Source: Streptomyces sp. NBC_00539 (lineage in GTDB: Bacteria; Actinomycetota; Actinomycetes; Streptomycetales; Streptomycetaceae). Taken from it: 64,000 nucleotides of DNA. Where the stretch lies: assembly GCF_036346105.1 (NCBI RefSeq), contig NZ_CP107811.1, forward strand, positions 1,302,001-1,366,000. The letters are read 5' to 3'. Both the position numbers and the translations under genes were made by a program. Positions 1 through 8,697 of this stretch are shown here, piece after piece. The notes beneath the pieces are model-generated. The model ran no database searches and was not told where the DNA came from. It saw only the letters and a list, made by a program, of their open reading frames with translations. How positions within the stretch are numbered: the first letter of the stretch is position 1; every line of letters starts with the position of its first letter.

Positions 1-734
1 GTGGCCTGCCGACCACCGACGGACGGAGGGTCAGGTCGGGACTTCTCTTCCGAAGCGGACATCTGGCACATGCCACCGAAAACGATGTGGAATTCCTGAC
101 CTCACTCGGTCTGCACACCGTTTTCGACTTCCGCAACGGTGCCGATCACGCGCTGGAAGGGCCGGACGTCGATCTGCCCGGCGTGCGGAACGTGAACATT
201 CCCCTGACGGACCCGGCGGACGGCCGGGAGTTCTGGAAAATGGTCCGCGACGGCGATCTGGGGCAGCTCCGGGGTCTCCTGGGCGAGGGAAGGGCCGCCG
301 CACGGATGCAGAACTCGTACCGGACGATCATCAGGGACCGGACGGCCGAGCACAGCCGGGTCGTCCACGCGCTCGCCGAGGACAGCGTCCCGGCCCTGAT
401 GCACTGCGCGGCCGGCAAGGACCGGGCCGGTCTGTCGATAGCCGTCACCCTGCTCGCCCTCGGGGTCGAGCGCGAGGCGATCGTGGCGGACTACCTGGAG
501 TCGAACGCCCCGCACAACCGCTATCGGGTGCGCCGCACCGACGACTCCCCCGACGCCCGCTCCCCCGAGGTGATGGAGCTGCTGGCCCCGCTCTTCGACG
601 CCCGCGCCGAGTTCCTGACCACGGCGTTCGAGACGATCGACGCGACGTGGGGCGGGGTGGGGCCCTACCTGGCCGAGGGGCTCGGGCTCACGCCCGCGAC
701 CCTCGGCCGGCTGAGGGACCGGCTCCTCGACTGA
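1..734 (+). CDS. Tyrosine/serine protein phosphatase, 5' end cut off by window edge
   Basis: The reading frame is open from position 3, so the start codon lies upstream of the window. An internal GTG at 87 is not a credible start, because the residues before it (GLPTTDGRRVRSGLLFRSG) match the usual N-terminal region of this family. The phosphatase P-loop is visible as HCAAGKDRAG (about codons 136-145 of the visible part), the HCxxGKDR signature of the MptpB-like class. About 244 residues are present, close to the full family length of roughly 250-270. The family hydrolyses phosphotyrosine or phosphoserine, and some members hydrolyse phosphoinositides; the substrate here is unknown. It converges on the hopanoid operon and is separated from it by 80 nt in which I see no clear terminator. 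Confidence 0.88.
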   Translation, partial: GLPTTDGRRVRSGLLFRSGHLAHATENDVEFLTSLGLHTVFDFRNGADHALEGPDVDLPGVRNVNIPLTDPADGREFWKMVRDGDLGQLRGLLGEGRAAARMQNSYRTIIRDRTAEHSRVVHALAEDSVPALMHCAAGKDRAGLSIAVTLLALGVEREAIVADYLESNAPHNRYRVRRTDDSPDARSPEVMELLAPLFDARAEFLTTAFETIDATWGGVGPYLAEGLGLTPATLGRLRDRLLD

Positions 735-814
735 CCGGCGGCTCGACCCACCGGCTGCTCGGGCGGCCGGCCGCTCCCCTGGCCTGGACCGGCCAAGACG
801 ACCGGGGCAGGCCG

Positions 815-2218
815 TCAGCGGTTGCCGACGGCCTGCTTCACCAGCGTCCTGCCGAAGTCCCACATCAGGGCGCCCCCGCCGTGCGCCTCGTCCATGACCT
901 CGCGGAAGGCGGTGACGAACCGGTCCACATCCGCCTCGTCCACGATCAGCGGCGGGATCAGCTTGATGACCTCCAGGTGGTCTCCGGAGACCTGCGTGAG
1001 GATCCGGTGCTTCTGGAGCAGCGGGACCACGACCATCTGCGCGAAGAGCCCCTTGCGGGCCGCCTGGAGCATCGTCCAACGGCTGCGCAGACCCAGGGAG
1101 GACGGCCGGCCGAACTCGATGCCGATCATCAGTCCGCGCCCGCGCACCTCGTGGAGCAGCTCGTACTCGTCCACCAGCGCCGCGAGCCGTCCGCGCAGCA
1201 GGTCGCCCGTCGCGCGGGCGTGGGCCACGATCCCCTCGTCCTCCATGGCGGTGAGCACCGCCAGCCCGGCCGCCATCGCCTGCGCGTTGGAGCCGAAGCT
1301 GGCGGAGTGCACCAGCACCCGGTCCATGGAGGAGTAGACCTTCTTGAAGATCCAGTCCCTGCCGAGGGTCGCCCCGACCGGGACGTAGCCCCCGGAAAGG
1401 GCCTTGGCCACGCACACCAGGTCCGGTTCCAGGCCCGGCTCGTGCTGGTACGCGTAGAACTCCCCGGTTCGCCCGAGGCCGGTCTGCACCTCGTCGGCGA
1501 TCAGCAGCGCCTTGTGGCGGCGCAGCAGGTCCTGTGCGGCGAGCAGGAACCCGGGCGGGGGCGCGAGGACCCCCTTGCCCTGGATGGGCTCCACGACGAA
1601 GGCGGCCACGTCGCCCGCTTTCAGCTCCCGCTCCAGCGCGGCCAGGTCGCCGAGCGGGATCCGGGTGTCGGGCAGCAGCGGGGCGAAGCCGTCGCGGAAG
1701 CCACCCTCGCCGTTGACCGAGAGGGAGCCGGCGGTCAGGCCGTGGAAAGCGTGGTCGCAGTAGAGGACCCTGGGGCGTCCGGTGGCGTACCGGGCGAACT
1801 TGAGGGCGGTCTCCACCGCTTCGGTGCCGCTGTTGCCGAAGAAGACCCGGTCCAGGTGGGGGCTGTAGGAAAGGAGCTTTTCGGCCAGCAGCCCGGGCAG
1901 GGGCTGGCAGTCGAAGCGGGTGAGGTCGGCGAGCTGGGCGTCCAGGACGTCGTGCAGCGCCCGGCGGACGACCGGGTGGTGGCGGCCGAGGCCCATCACG
2001 CCGAACCCGGCGAGCATGTCGAGGTAGTCGTTGCCCTCGGCGTCCCAGAAGTGGGCGCCTTCGGCCCGCACGTAGACCTTGTCGAAGCCGATGGTGTGCA
2101 GCATCCGGGGCAGCTGGTGGTTGAGGTGCCGGGCGTGCAGTTCGTACCGCTCGGCGCCGCGTTCGGCCAGCAGGGCGCCGAGGTCGAAGCCCTTGCCCCC
2201 TCCCGTGGCGGGCGTCAT
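815..2218 (-). CDS. hpnO: Hopanoid-associated class III aminotransferase (HpnO-like)
   Basis: The product is 467 residues. It has the fold-type I, class III (ornithine/acetylornithine) aminotransferase pattern: a GNSGTEAVETALKFAR pocket, the IADEVQTGLGRTG stretch with the PLP-contacting Asp, and CVAKALSGGYVPVGA with the Schiff-base lysine. Its ATG overlaps the TGA of hpnH by 4 bp (ATGA), so the two are translationally coupled and it is the last gene of the hopanoid operon. In characterised hopanoid producers HpnO converts the ribose-derived side chain to an amine, giving aminobacteriohopanetriol-type products; that role here is inferred from family and position. The N-terminal extension of about 25 residues before the conserved core is unremarkable. 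The frame stays open far upstream inside hpnH, but the coupled ATG is the sensible start. Confidence 0.9.
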   Translation of the reverse strand: MTPATGGGKGFDLGALLAERGAERYELHARHLNHQLPRMLHTIGFDKVYVRAEGAHFWDAEGNDYLDMLAGFGVMGLGRHHPVVRRALHDVLDAQLADLTRFDCQPLPGLLAEKLLSYSPHLDRVFFGNSGTEAVETALKFARYATGRPRVLYCDHAFHGLTAGSLSVNGEGGFRDGFAPLLPDTRIPLGDLAALERELKAGDVAAFVVEPIQGKGVLAPPPGFLLAAQDLLRRHKALLIADEVQTGLGRTGEFYAYQHEPGLEPDLVCVAKALSGGYVPVGATLGRDWIFKKVYSSMDRVLVHSASFGSNAQAMAAGLAVLTAMEDEGIVAHARATGDLLRGRLAALVDEYELLHEVRGRGLMIGIEFGRPSSLGLRSRWTMLQAARKGLFAQMVVVPLLQKHRILTQVSGDHLEVIKLIPPLIVDEADVDRFVTAFREVMDEAHGGGALMWDFGRTLVKQAVGNR

Positions 2219-3246
2219 GCCGAGGTGTCCCGGTTGCCGCCGAGCGTCTCCCTGGCCGCGCGCAGGGACTCCTTGAGGGAGCCCATCGTGGCGAGGACGG
2301 CGGTCGGCTCGTAGCCGCAGTGCGCCATGCAGTTCGCGCAGCGGGGGTCCTTCCCGCGGCCGTACTTGCTCCAGTCGGTGTCGTCGACCAGTTCCCGGTA
2401 CGTGGGGACGTACCCGTCGCTCATCAGGTAGCAGGGCCGCTGCCAGCCGAAGAGGGAGTAATTCGGAATGGCCCAGGCGGTGCAGGGAAAATCGGCCTTG
2501 CCCTCCAGGAAGTCGAGGAAGAGCGGGGAGTGGTTGAGCCGCCAGCGCCGCCGGTTGCCGCCGGCGAACGCCTTCTTGAACAGTTCCCTGGTCTGATCGA
2601 CGCCGAGGAAATGTTCCTGGTCGGGGGCCTTTTCGTAGGCGTAGGCGGGCGAGATCATCATTTCGTCGACCTTGAGGTCGTCGTTGAGGTAGTTCAGCAC
2701 CTCGATGACCGTCTGCGGTGTGTCGGTGTTGAAGAAGGTGGAGTTCGTGGTGACGCGGAAACCGAGCCTCTTGGCTTCCTTGATGGCCGCCACGGCCTCG
2801 TCGAAGACGCCTTCCTTGGCCACGGACTCGTCGTGCCGCTCGCGCAGCCCGTCGATGTGCACCGCGAAGGCGAAGTACGGGGAGGGCGTGAACTTCTCGA
2901 TCTTCTTGCGCAGCAGCATCGCGTTGGTGCAGAGGAAGACGTACTTCCTGCGCGCCACCAACTGCCGGACGATCTCGTCGATCTGGGGGTGCATCAGGGG
3001 TTCGCCGCCGGCGATGGACACCATGGGCGCCCCGGATTCCAGCACGGCGCCGACGGCCTGGGCGACGGGCATGCGCTGCTTGAGCACCCCCGCCGGGTGC
3101 TGGATCTTCCCGCACCCCTCGCAGGCCAGGTTGCAGGCGTAGAGCGGCTCCAGCTCGACGATCAGCGGGAACTTCTCACGCTTGCGCAACTTCTGTTCGA
3201 GAAGATAGGTCCCGACCCTGATGGACTGTCGCAACGGCATGGCCAT
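2215..3246 (-). CDS. hpnH: Radical SAM adenosyl-hopene transferase HpnH
   Basis: The product is 343 residues. The radical SAM cluster motif CNLACEGC gives Cys38, Cys42 and Cys45, followed by the SAM-binding GGEPLMHP segment. A C-terminal cysteine-containing region (DPRCANCMAHCGYEP) fits the SPASM-like tail of HpnH. HpnH couples the 5'-deoxyadenosyl radical to hopene (diploptene), forming adenosylhopane, the first C35 intermediate. I chose the ATG at 3246 over an in-frame GTG at 3255 because AGGAGG (3256-3261) lies 8 nt before the ATG but directly abuts the GTG. That Shine-Dalgarno sits in the end of hpnG. The stop codon overlaps the hpnO start by 4 bp. Confidence 0.95.
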   Translation of the reverse strand: MAMPLRQSIRVGTYLLEQKLRKREKFPLIVELEPLYACNLACEGCGKIQHPAGVLKQRMPVAQAVGAVLESGAPMVSIAGGEPLMHPQIDEIVRQLVARRKYVFLCTNAMLLRKKIEKFTPSPYFAFAVHIDGLRERHDESVAKEGVFDEAVAAIKEAKRLGFRVTTNSTFFNTDTPQTVIEVLNYLNDDLKVDEMMISPAYAYEKAPDQEHFLGVDQTRELFKKAFAGGNRRRWRLNHSPLFLDFLEGKADFPCTAWAIPNYSLFGWQRPCYLMSDGYVPTYRELVDDTDWSKYGRGKDPRCANCMAHCGYEPTAVLATMGSLKESLRAARETLGGNRDTSA

Positions 3247-3251
3247 CTGGC

Positions 3252-3899
3252 TCACCTCCTGGGGAGCAGCAAAGAACGGTGCCAGTCATAAAACGCGGGC
3301 AGTACGGCACGCAATACGCGGAAGGCCGATATTCCTCCGCGAACCGTGCCGATTCGGACGAGCTCATGCTCCGGAGCGTCCACGATCACCCGGACGGCCG
3401 CAACCGGACGGCTCGCGCCCCTGGTGGCGGTCCACAAGGTGGCGGCGGATTCCATGTCGACGGCGATGGCGCCGGTGGCGCGCAGCTGGGCGCGCTCCTG
3501 GCCCCGTACGACGTGGTCCGATCCGGTCAGTACGCCGGTGTGCACGGTCCGGCCGGGAACGGCCCGGGCCAGTGCCCCGGCGAGCAGGGGGACGCCGTCG
3601 CAGACGACGGTGCCCCGGGGGTCCCGGGCCTCCTCGGCGACGACGAGGTCGCCGGGGTTCATGCCGGGGGCGAGGCCGGCGCAGAAGCCGGTGGCGAGTA
3701 CGGCGGCCCCGCCCATGCCGGGCGGGGCGAGGGCCCGGGTGACGGCCCGCTCGGCGGCGCGCGGTCCCATGCCGGTGCGCAGGACGGTGTACTCCTGCGG
3801 GGAGCCGCGGTCGCCGCCGCTGCGCAGGGCCAGCCGTTCGATGCGCAGGGCGCAGGCGACGAGCAGCGGTACGCAGGAGGGGTCGGCCCGGTCGCCCAT
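3252..3899 (-). CDS. hpnG: Hopanoid-associated nucleoside phosphorylase HpnG
   Basis: The product is 215 residues and belongs to the purine nucleoside phosphorylase / MTA-SAH nucleosidase fold. The key segment AIAVDMESAATLW carries the ribose-binding Met-Glu pair, and ATGFCAGLAPGMNPGDLVVA is the family's phosphate/nucleoside loop. HpnG removes adenine from adenosylhopane to give phosphoribosylhopane or ribosylhopane, the step after HpnH. Its start ATG shares one base with the shc stop (TGATG), so it is translationally coupled to shc, and its 3' end contains the hpnH ribosome-binding site. Length and order fit other actinobacterial hopanoid clusters. Confidence 0.9.
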   Translation of the reverse strand: MGDRADPSCVPLLVACALRIERLALRSGGDRGSPQEYTVLRTGMGPRAAERAVTRALAPPGMGGAAVLATGFCAGLAPGMNPGDLVVAEEARDPRGTVVCDGVPLLAGALARAVPGRTVHTGVLTGSDHVVRGQERAQLRATGAIAVDMESAATLWTATRGASRPVAAVRVIVDAPEHELVRIGTVRGGISAFRVLRAVLPAFYDWHRSLLLPRR

Positions 3900-5968
3900 C
3901 AGGCCTCCTCGGCCAGGGCCGCCGTGGCCTCGCGGACGGGACCGGCCGTGGTCACGTGGGCGGGACCCGCCGTGAACCGGCCCTCGGGGCCGAACGGTTC
4001 CCCGTACAGGTAGCGGCCGAGCGCGGTGAGCGGGAACACCTGCCGGTACAGGTGGTAGTTGATGGAGAAGTCCCAGGGGAAGCCGGTGCCGGTGAAGTAC
4101 GGCTCGTCCCAGGAGCCGTCCTCGCGTTGGGTGTGTACGAGGTGCGCGATGCCGCGCTCCACGGCCTTGCCCCCGCGTTCCCCGGCCGAGAGCAGGGCCA
4201 TGAGCGCCCACGCGGTCTGGGAGGGGGTGGAGGCGCCCTTCCCGGCCCAGGCGGGGTCCTTGTACGACCGCTGGTCCTCCCCCCACCCCCCGTCCTCGTT
4301 CTGTACGGACTCCAGCCAAGCCACCGCCCGCCGGATCGCGGGGTGCCCGGTGGGGAACCCCGCGGCGGTGAGGGCCGGGACCACCGAGCCGGTGCCGTAC
4401 ACGTAGTTGGTGCCCCAGCGGCCGAACCAGGCTCCGCTGGGCTCCTGTTCGGCCAGCAGCCAGGCGATGCCCCGCCGGGTCCGGGCGTCACCCGTCATGC
4501 CTTCGACTGCCAGCATCTCGACGACGTGGGCCGTGACGTCGGCCGAGGGAGGGTCGATGACCTCGCCGAAGTCGCAGAAGGGCAGCCGGTTGGGGAAGGG
4601 ACTGGTGTTGTCGGCGTCGAAGGCACCCCAGGCACCGTTCTTCGACTGCATGCCGAGGTTCCAGGACACCCCGCGGGCGATGGCGGCCTCGACCTTCGCC
4701 GAATCGGGGTGCGCGATCCGGCGCAGGGCGAGGACCACCTCGGCGGTGTCGTCGATGTCGGGGTAGTTGTCGTTGTGGAACTCGAACGCCCAGCCGCCGG
4801 GGGCGAGTCCGGGCCTTCGGACGGCCCAGTCGCCGCTGCGCGTGATCTCCTCGCCGAGCATCCAGTCGGCCGCCTTGAGCAGGGCGGGGTGATCGGGAGG
4901 CAGGCCCGCGTCGGCCAGGGCGATGGCGGCCAGGCAGGTGTCCCAGACCGGTGACTGACAGGCCTCGATCATCCGGGTGGGACCTCCCTCGCCGTCGGGC
5001 CCGGGACTGCCGTCCTCGCGCCAGACGGCGAACCGGTCCAGGGACTCCAGGCCGGCCCGCATCACGGGGTGTCCGAGGTCGTAGCCCAGCAGGTGCAGGG
5101 CGATGACGGAGTAGACGGCGGGCGGCTGGATCCCGCCCCAGCAACCGTCGTTCTCCTGGCGCTCGATGATCCAGCGGGCGGCGGTGTCCATGGCGGCCTT
5201 GCGCAGCCGGCGCGGGGCGAAGCGCCGGTAGACCTGCAGGGCCTTGTCCATGCGCTGGAAGGCGCCCTCCCAACTGGTGAGCGGGGCGACCGGTCCGGCG
5301 GGGTTGGGGTTGCGCGCGTCGGTGTGCAGCTCGTCCAGTGCGAACGGTGCGGGGCGGACCGGGCGCAGGGCGGAGACCACGGTGAGCGGGACGATGGTCT
5401 GGCGGGCCCAGCAGCCGAAGTCGTAGATGTTGAGGGGCACCCAGGGCGGCAGGAAGACCAGTTCCGGCGGGAGTTCGGGCAGGTGCTCCCACTTCCACCA
5501 GCCGAACAGGGCCAGCCAGATCCGGGTGAAGACCCGGGCGGCGGCGATCCCCCCGTGGGCCCGGACCCAGGCCGAGGCGCGCGCCATGTGGGGGGCGTCG
5601 GGCGGGTCCCCGGCGAGCCGCAGCGCCACGTACGCCTCGATGGTGGCGGAGAGTTCGGGAGGTCCGCCGTGGAAGGTGGCCCAGGTGCCGTCCTCGCGTT
5701 GCTCACCCCGCACGAATAAGGCGGCGGCGCGTGTGGTGGCCTCGTCCCGGATGCCGAGGAACTGCCGCAGCAGCAGGTCCTCGGCGTCCATGGTGACGTT
5801 GGTCTCCAGGTCGCCCTTCCACCAGCCCGCCGGATCCTGCCGGTCGAGCAGGTGGCGGACGGCGCGCTCGGTGGCGTCCTGGACCCCGGGCAGCACGCCC
5901 GGTGTGGCGGCCGGGCCGGGCTCGGGCCCCGCGCCCGGGGTTCCGCCGCCGTCGGTCGTCGCAGTCAT
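3899..5968 (-). CDS. shc: Squalene-hopene cyclase
   Basis: The product is 689 residues, slightly longer than the roughly 630-680 typical of the family because of a Gly/Pro-rich N-terminal 25 residues. The protonating DxDD motif is DIDD at residues 404-407. Several QW repeats are visible, such as QENDGCWGG, QNEDGGWGED and QREDGSWDEP, and they brace the two alpha-barrel domains. The enzyme is a monotopic membrane protein that cyclises squalene to hopene and hopanol. A GGGGAAG Shine-Dalgarno-like stretch precedes the ATG. A 130-nt gap separates it from the upstream polyprenyl synthase gene, the largest break inside the operon, so an internal promoter is possible. Confidence 0.97.
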   Translation of the reverse strand: MTATTDGGGTPGAGPEPGPAATPGVLPGVQDATERAVRHLLDRQDPAGWWKGDLETNVTMDAEDLLLRQFLGIRDEATTRAAALFVRGEQREDGTWATFHGGPPELSATIEAYVALRLAGDPPDAPHMARASAWVRAHGGIAAARVFTRIWLALFGWWKWEHLPELPPELVFLPPWVPLNIYDFGCWARQTIVPLTVVSALRPVRPAPFALDELHTDARNPNPAGPVAPLTSWEGAFQRMDKALQVYRRFAPRRLRKAAMDTAARWIIERQENDGCWGGIQPPAVYSVIALHLLGYDLGHPVMRAGLESLDRFAVWREDGSPGPDGEGGPTRMIEACQSPVWDTCLAAIALADAGLPPDHPALLKAADWMLGEEITRSGDWAVRRPGLAPGGWAFEFHNDNYPDIDDTAEVVLALRRIAHPDSAKVEAAIARGVSWNLGMQSKNGAWGAFDADNTSPFPNRLPFCDFGEVIDPPSADVTAHVVEMLAVEGMTGDARTRRGIAWLLAEQEPSGAWFGRWGTNYVYGTGSVVPALTAAGFPTGHPAIRRAVAWLESVQNEDGGWGEDQRSYKDPAWAGKGASTPSQTAWALMALLSAGERGGKAVERGIAHLVHTQREDGSWDEPYFTGTGFPWDFSINYHLYRQVFPLTALGRYLYGEPFGPEGRFTAGPAHVTTAGPVREATAALAEEA

Positions 5969-6098
5969 GGCTTCCCCTTCGTGCAGTGTCCTCTGCTGTG
6001 CTGGGGTCTGCCGTCGGCCGGTGCACGCCTAGGCAGTGCCGAACAGGTGGGCGGCGCCGGCCGGCGACTCATGATTCATATCCGCGCCCGGGCGATAA

Positions 6099-7265
6099 TC
6101 ACCTCTTGCGCACGACGACGAAGTCGGCGAGGGCGACGAGCTGGTCGCGCACCCGCTGCGGCATATCGACGTCGTCGAGGGCGCGGATCGCCACGGCGTG
6201 CTGGCGGCGGGCCTCGTCGGCGGTCCACCGGCGTCCGCCCGCCTCCTCGATGAGGGCGGCGCGGGCGGCGAACTCCTCTTCCGAGAAGTTCTCGAAGTCG
6301 TTGCTCTTGGCGTCGGCGGCCAGCAGCCGGGCCAGTTCCTCGCAGGCGGGTCCGCCCGCCGCGAGCGCGGCGACGACCGGCAGGGACTTCTTGCGCTGGC
6401 GCAGGTCGCTCCAGGTCTGCTTGCCGGTGGCTTCGGGGTCGCCCCAGATGCCGAGCAGGTCGTCGACGGCCTGGAAGGCCAGGCCGAGGTGGTACCCGTA
6501 CTCCTCCAGCTTGTCGGCGGTACGGTCGTCCGCGCCGCCGAGGACGGCGCCGATGGAGACCGCGCAGGCGAGCAGGGCGCCGGTCTTGTTGCCCTCCATC
6601 TCCAGGCACTCCTCGACGCTGACCCGCTCGCGGTGCTCGTAGGAGATGTCCTGCGCCTGGCCGTCGATGAGTTTGCGGGTGGCGGTGGTCAGCCGGCGCG
6701 CCGCCCGGCCCGCCTCGACGGTGCCCAGCTCCAGCAGGACCTCGTTGGCGAGGGCGAACAGCGCGTCGCCGACGAGGATGGCCTGAGCGGGGCCGTGCAC
6801 TTTCCACACCGTGTCGCGGTGGCGGCGCTGTTCGTCGCCGTCCATCAGGTCGTCGTGCAGCAGCGAGAAGTTGTGGACGAGTTCGACGGCCACGGCGCCG
6901 GGGATGCCGACCTCTGCGGCGACGCCCGCCGCTTCGGCGGAGAGCAGTGCGAGGGCGGGGCGCACGGCCTTGCCCTGGTCGCCGTCCGCGGGGTTGCCCT
7001 GGGCGTCGATCCAGCCGAAGTGGTAGGCGGCGACGGTGTCCATGGGTGCCGCGAGCCGGTCGACGGCGGCGCGGAGCACGGGGGTGGACAGCGTGCGGCC
7101 GCGTTCCAGGAGCGCCAGCGTGTCCGCTGCCTCCCCACCGGCCGTGCCCACGCTGCCGCCGGTGTTCTCGACAGCCGGATTCCCCGGGTTCACTGGCTCT
7201 CCTCTGGTTCCTGTACGTACTGCTGTGCGTGCTGCGGGTGTGCCGCTGGTGCTGGTGGTGGTCAT
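6099..7265 (-). CDS. Polyprenyl (farnesyl-type) diphosphate synthase
   Basis: The product is 388 residues. The first aspartate-rich motif DDLMD is at residues 138-142, and the second is in VDDLLGIWGDP, as usual for actinobacterial trans-prenyltransferases. The Thr/Ser/Gly-rich first 45 residues are not part of the catalytic domain. Its role is chain elongation of isopentenyl and dimethylallyl diphosphate, here most likely to farnesyl diphosphate, the substrate HpnD condenses into presqualene diphosphate. Product length cannot be proven from sequence alone. The ATG overlaps the hpnE stop by 4 bp (ATGA), giving strict coupling within the hopanoid operon. Confidence 0.92.
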   Translation of the reverse strand: MTTTSTSGTPAARTAVRTGTRGEPVNPGNPAVENTGGSVGTAGGEAADTLALLERGRTLSTPVLRAAVDRLAAPMDTVAAYHFGWIDAQGNPADGDQGKAVRPALALLSAEAAGVAAEVGIPGAVAVELVHNFSLLHDDLMDGDEQRRHRDTVWKVHGPAQAILVGDALFALANEVLLELGTVEAGRAARRLTTATRKLIDGQAQDISYEHRERVSVEECLEMEGNKTGALLACAVSIGAVLGGADDRTADKLEEYGYHLGLAFQAVDDLLGIWGDPEATGKQTWSDLRQRKKSLPVVAALAAGGPACEELARLLAADAKSNDFENFSEEEFAARAALIEEAGGRRWTADEARRQHAVAIRALDDVDMPQRVRDQLVALADFVVVRKR

Positions 7266-8635
7266 GCCGCCTCTTGCAGGGGGTTTTCGCGGTGGCGGCC
7301 GAGCGCGGCGAGTGCGGCGTGTGCCGCGCCCACTCCGCTGCGGACGGCGCTCTCCATGGTCGCGGGCCAACCGGTGGCGGTCCACGCACCGGCGAGATAC
7401 AGCCCCGGCGTGTCGGTCCGGAATCCGGGGCGGAGCCGGCCGACGCCCGGGGTGGGGGCGAAGGTGGCGGTGCGTTCGCGGGTGACGAAGAAGTCCCGTA
7501 CCTTCGCCCCGCGTGCGGCCGGAAGCAGCCGCTCCAGTTCGGGCAGGTACTTGGTCCGCAGGACGGAGACCGGTTCGTCGATGTCTTCCTGGGCGGCGGA
7601 CTGGGACAGGGCCAGGTACTGGCCGCCGTCGGTGAGTCCGGAGGCGTCGGTGCGGTCGAAGACCCACTGGACCGGGGAGCCCAGCGCGGCGAAGAAGGGG
7701 CGCCGGAGCACCTTGCGGTCGTAGACGACGTGGACGTTGAGGATGGGGGCGGTGCCGATGTCGAGGAGCTTGTCGGGGTCGGCCAGCGCCCCTGCCGGGA
7801 GCAGTCCGTGGGCCTCGCGCTGCGGGACGGCGAGGACGACGGTGGCGGCGTCCAGCGCCTCGGTCTCGGTGTCCACGCGCCAGTTCCCGTCCTGCGAACG
7901 GGAGATGCCGGTGACGCGGGCGCGCAGTTCGGTGCGTACGCCGGCGGCGTCGAGTTCCTTGCGGGCGAGCGTGTCGTGCAGGTCACCGAGCGGGACGGTG
8001 GCCCAGCCGATGTCGGCGGCGCCGTTCTCGGACAGCAGGCCGGTCTTGAAGACCATCGCCGCGAGTCCCAGCGAGGACTGGTCGGCGGTGGCGTTGAGGG
8101 TGGCGATGCCGACGAGGTCCCACAGTGCCTCGATGGCGCGCGGGGACTGGCCGTAGCGGCCGAGCCAGGTCGCGAAGTCGACTCCGTCGAGCGCCGGGTC
8201 GGTGGGGTCGAGGCGGCGCAGGGCGAGGGCGGCGCGCCCGACGCCCGCCCGCTCGGCGAGGGACAGGTGCGGATAGCGGGCCAGGGAGGACGCCAGGTGC
8301 AGGGGGACGGGCAGGGCGCTGCGGCGCAGCCGGCCCAGGCGCGGGCCGCCGGGGCGGGCGACGTCGAGCACGGGGACGTCGAGCCGCTCCTGCAGCGGTG
8401 CGAGGGCGGCGCCGCCGATGCGGTCGAGGAACCAGCGGTAGGCGGTGCAGCAGCGGAGGTAGACGTGCTGGCCGTTGTCGACGGTGAGGTCGCCGCGCTT
8501 GAAGGAGAAGGCGAGGCCGCCGAGCCGGGGCCGGCTCTCCAGGAGGGTCACCCGCAGCCCGGCGCCAGCCAGTTCGAGGGCGGCGGTGACACCGGCGAGG
8601 CCGCCGCCGACGACCACCGCGTGGTTCGCGCTCAT
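7262..8635 (-). CDS. hpnE: Hydroxysqualene dehydroxylase HpnE (FAD-dependent)
   Basis: The product is 457 residues with an N-terminal Rossmann FAD site (VVVGGGLAGVTAALELAGAG, residues 7-26), the amine-oxidase/phytoene-desaturase fold, and a C-terminal GLYLAGAWTATGWPATME segment that closes the flavin site. HpnE reductively removes the hydroxyl from hydroxysqualene, completing the HpnC-HpnD-HpnE route to squalene. The start ATG is preceded by AAGGAGGA and overlaps the stop of a 21-codon small ORF that fills the gap from hpnD. The gene ends in a 4-bp overlap with the polyprenyl synthase. Confidence 0.93.
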   Translation of the reverse strand: MSANHAVVVGGGLAGVTAALELAGAGLRVTLLESRPRLGGLAFSFKRGDLTVDNGQHVYLRCCTAYRWFLDRIGGAALAPLQERLDVPVLDVARPGGPRLGRLRRSALPVPLHLASSLARYPHLSLAERAGVGRAALALRRLDPTDPALDGVDFATWLGRYGQSPRAIEALWDLVGIATLNATADQSSLGLAAMVFKTGLLSENGAADIGWATVPLGDLHDTLARKELDAAGVRTELRARVTGISRSQDGNWRVDTETEALDAATVVLAVPQREAHGLLPAGALADPDKLLDIGTAPILNVHVVYDRKVLRRPFFAALGSPVQWVFDRTDASGLTDGGQYLALSQSAAQEDIDEPVSVLRTKYLPELERLLPAARGAKVRDFFVTRERTATFAPTPGVGRLRPGFRTDTPGLYLAGAWTATGWPATMESAVRSGVGAAHAALAALGRHRENPLQEAA

Positions 8636-8697
8636 GCGTCCTCCTTCGTCGTCCGGGAGGACGCCGGAGTGTCGGACGGGGTTGCTCCGGCAGCCAT
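8632..8697 (-). CDS. Possible 21-residue bridging ORF between hpnD and hpnE
   Basis: Between hpnD and hpnE lies a 22-codon frame beginning MAAGATPSD and ending TTKEDA. Its ATG shares one base with the hpnD stop (TGATG) and its TGA overlaps the hpnE ATG (ATGA). Such double coupling suggests that translation passes through it to reach hpnE, even if the peptide has no function. The composition is Ala/Thr/Ser-rich with no membrane segment. It may simply be a spacer whose frame happens to be open, because hpnE has its own good Shine-Dalgarno inside it. Confidence 0.35.
   Translation of the reverse strand: MAAGATPSDTPASSRTTKEDA

Noticed and set aside
735-814. GCGGCCGGCCGC palindrome as a terminator between the phosphatase and hopanoid genes
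   Set aside because: Short self-complementary GC sequence with no loop; common by chance at this GC content.
647-2314. Long plus-strand frame opposite hpnO
   Set aside because: Antisense shadow of an unmistakable aminotransferase.
3247-3255. GTG at 3255 as the hpnH start
   Set aside because: The AGGAGG site abuts this GTG with no spacing but lies 8 nt before ATG 3246.
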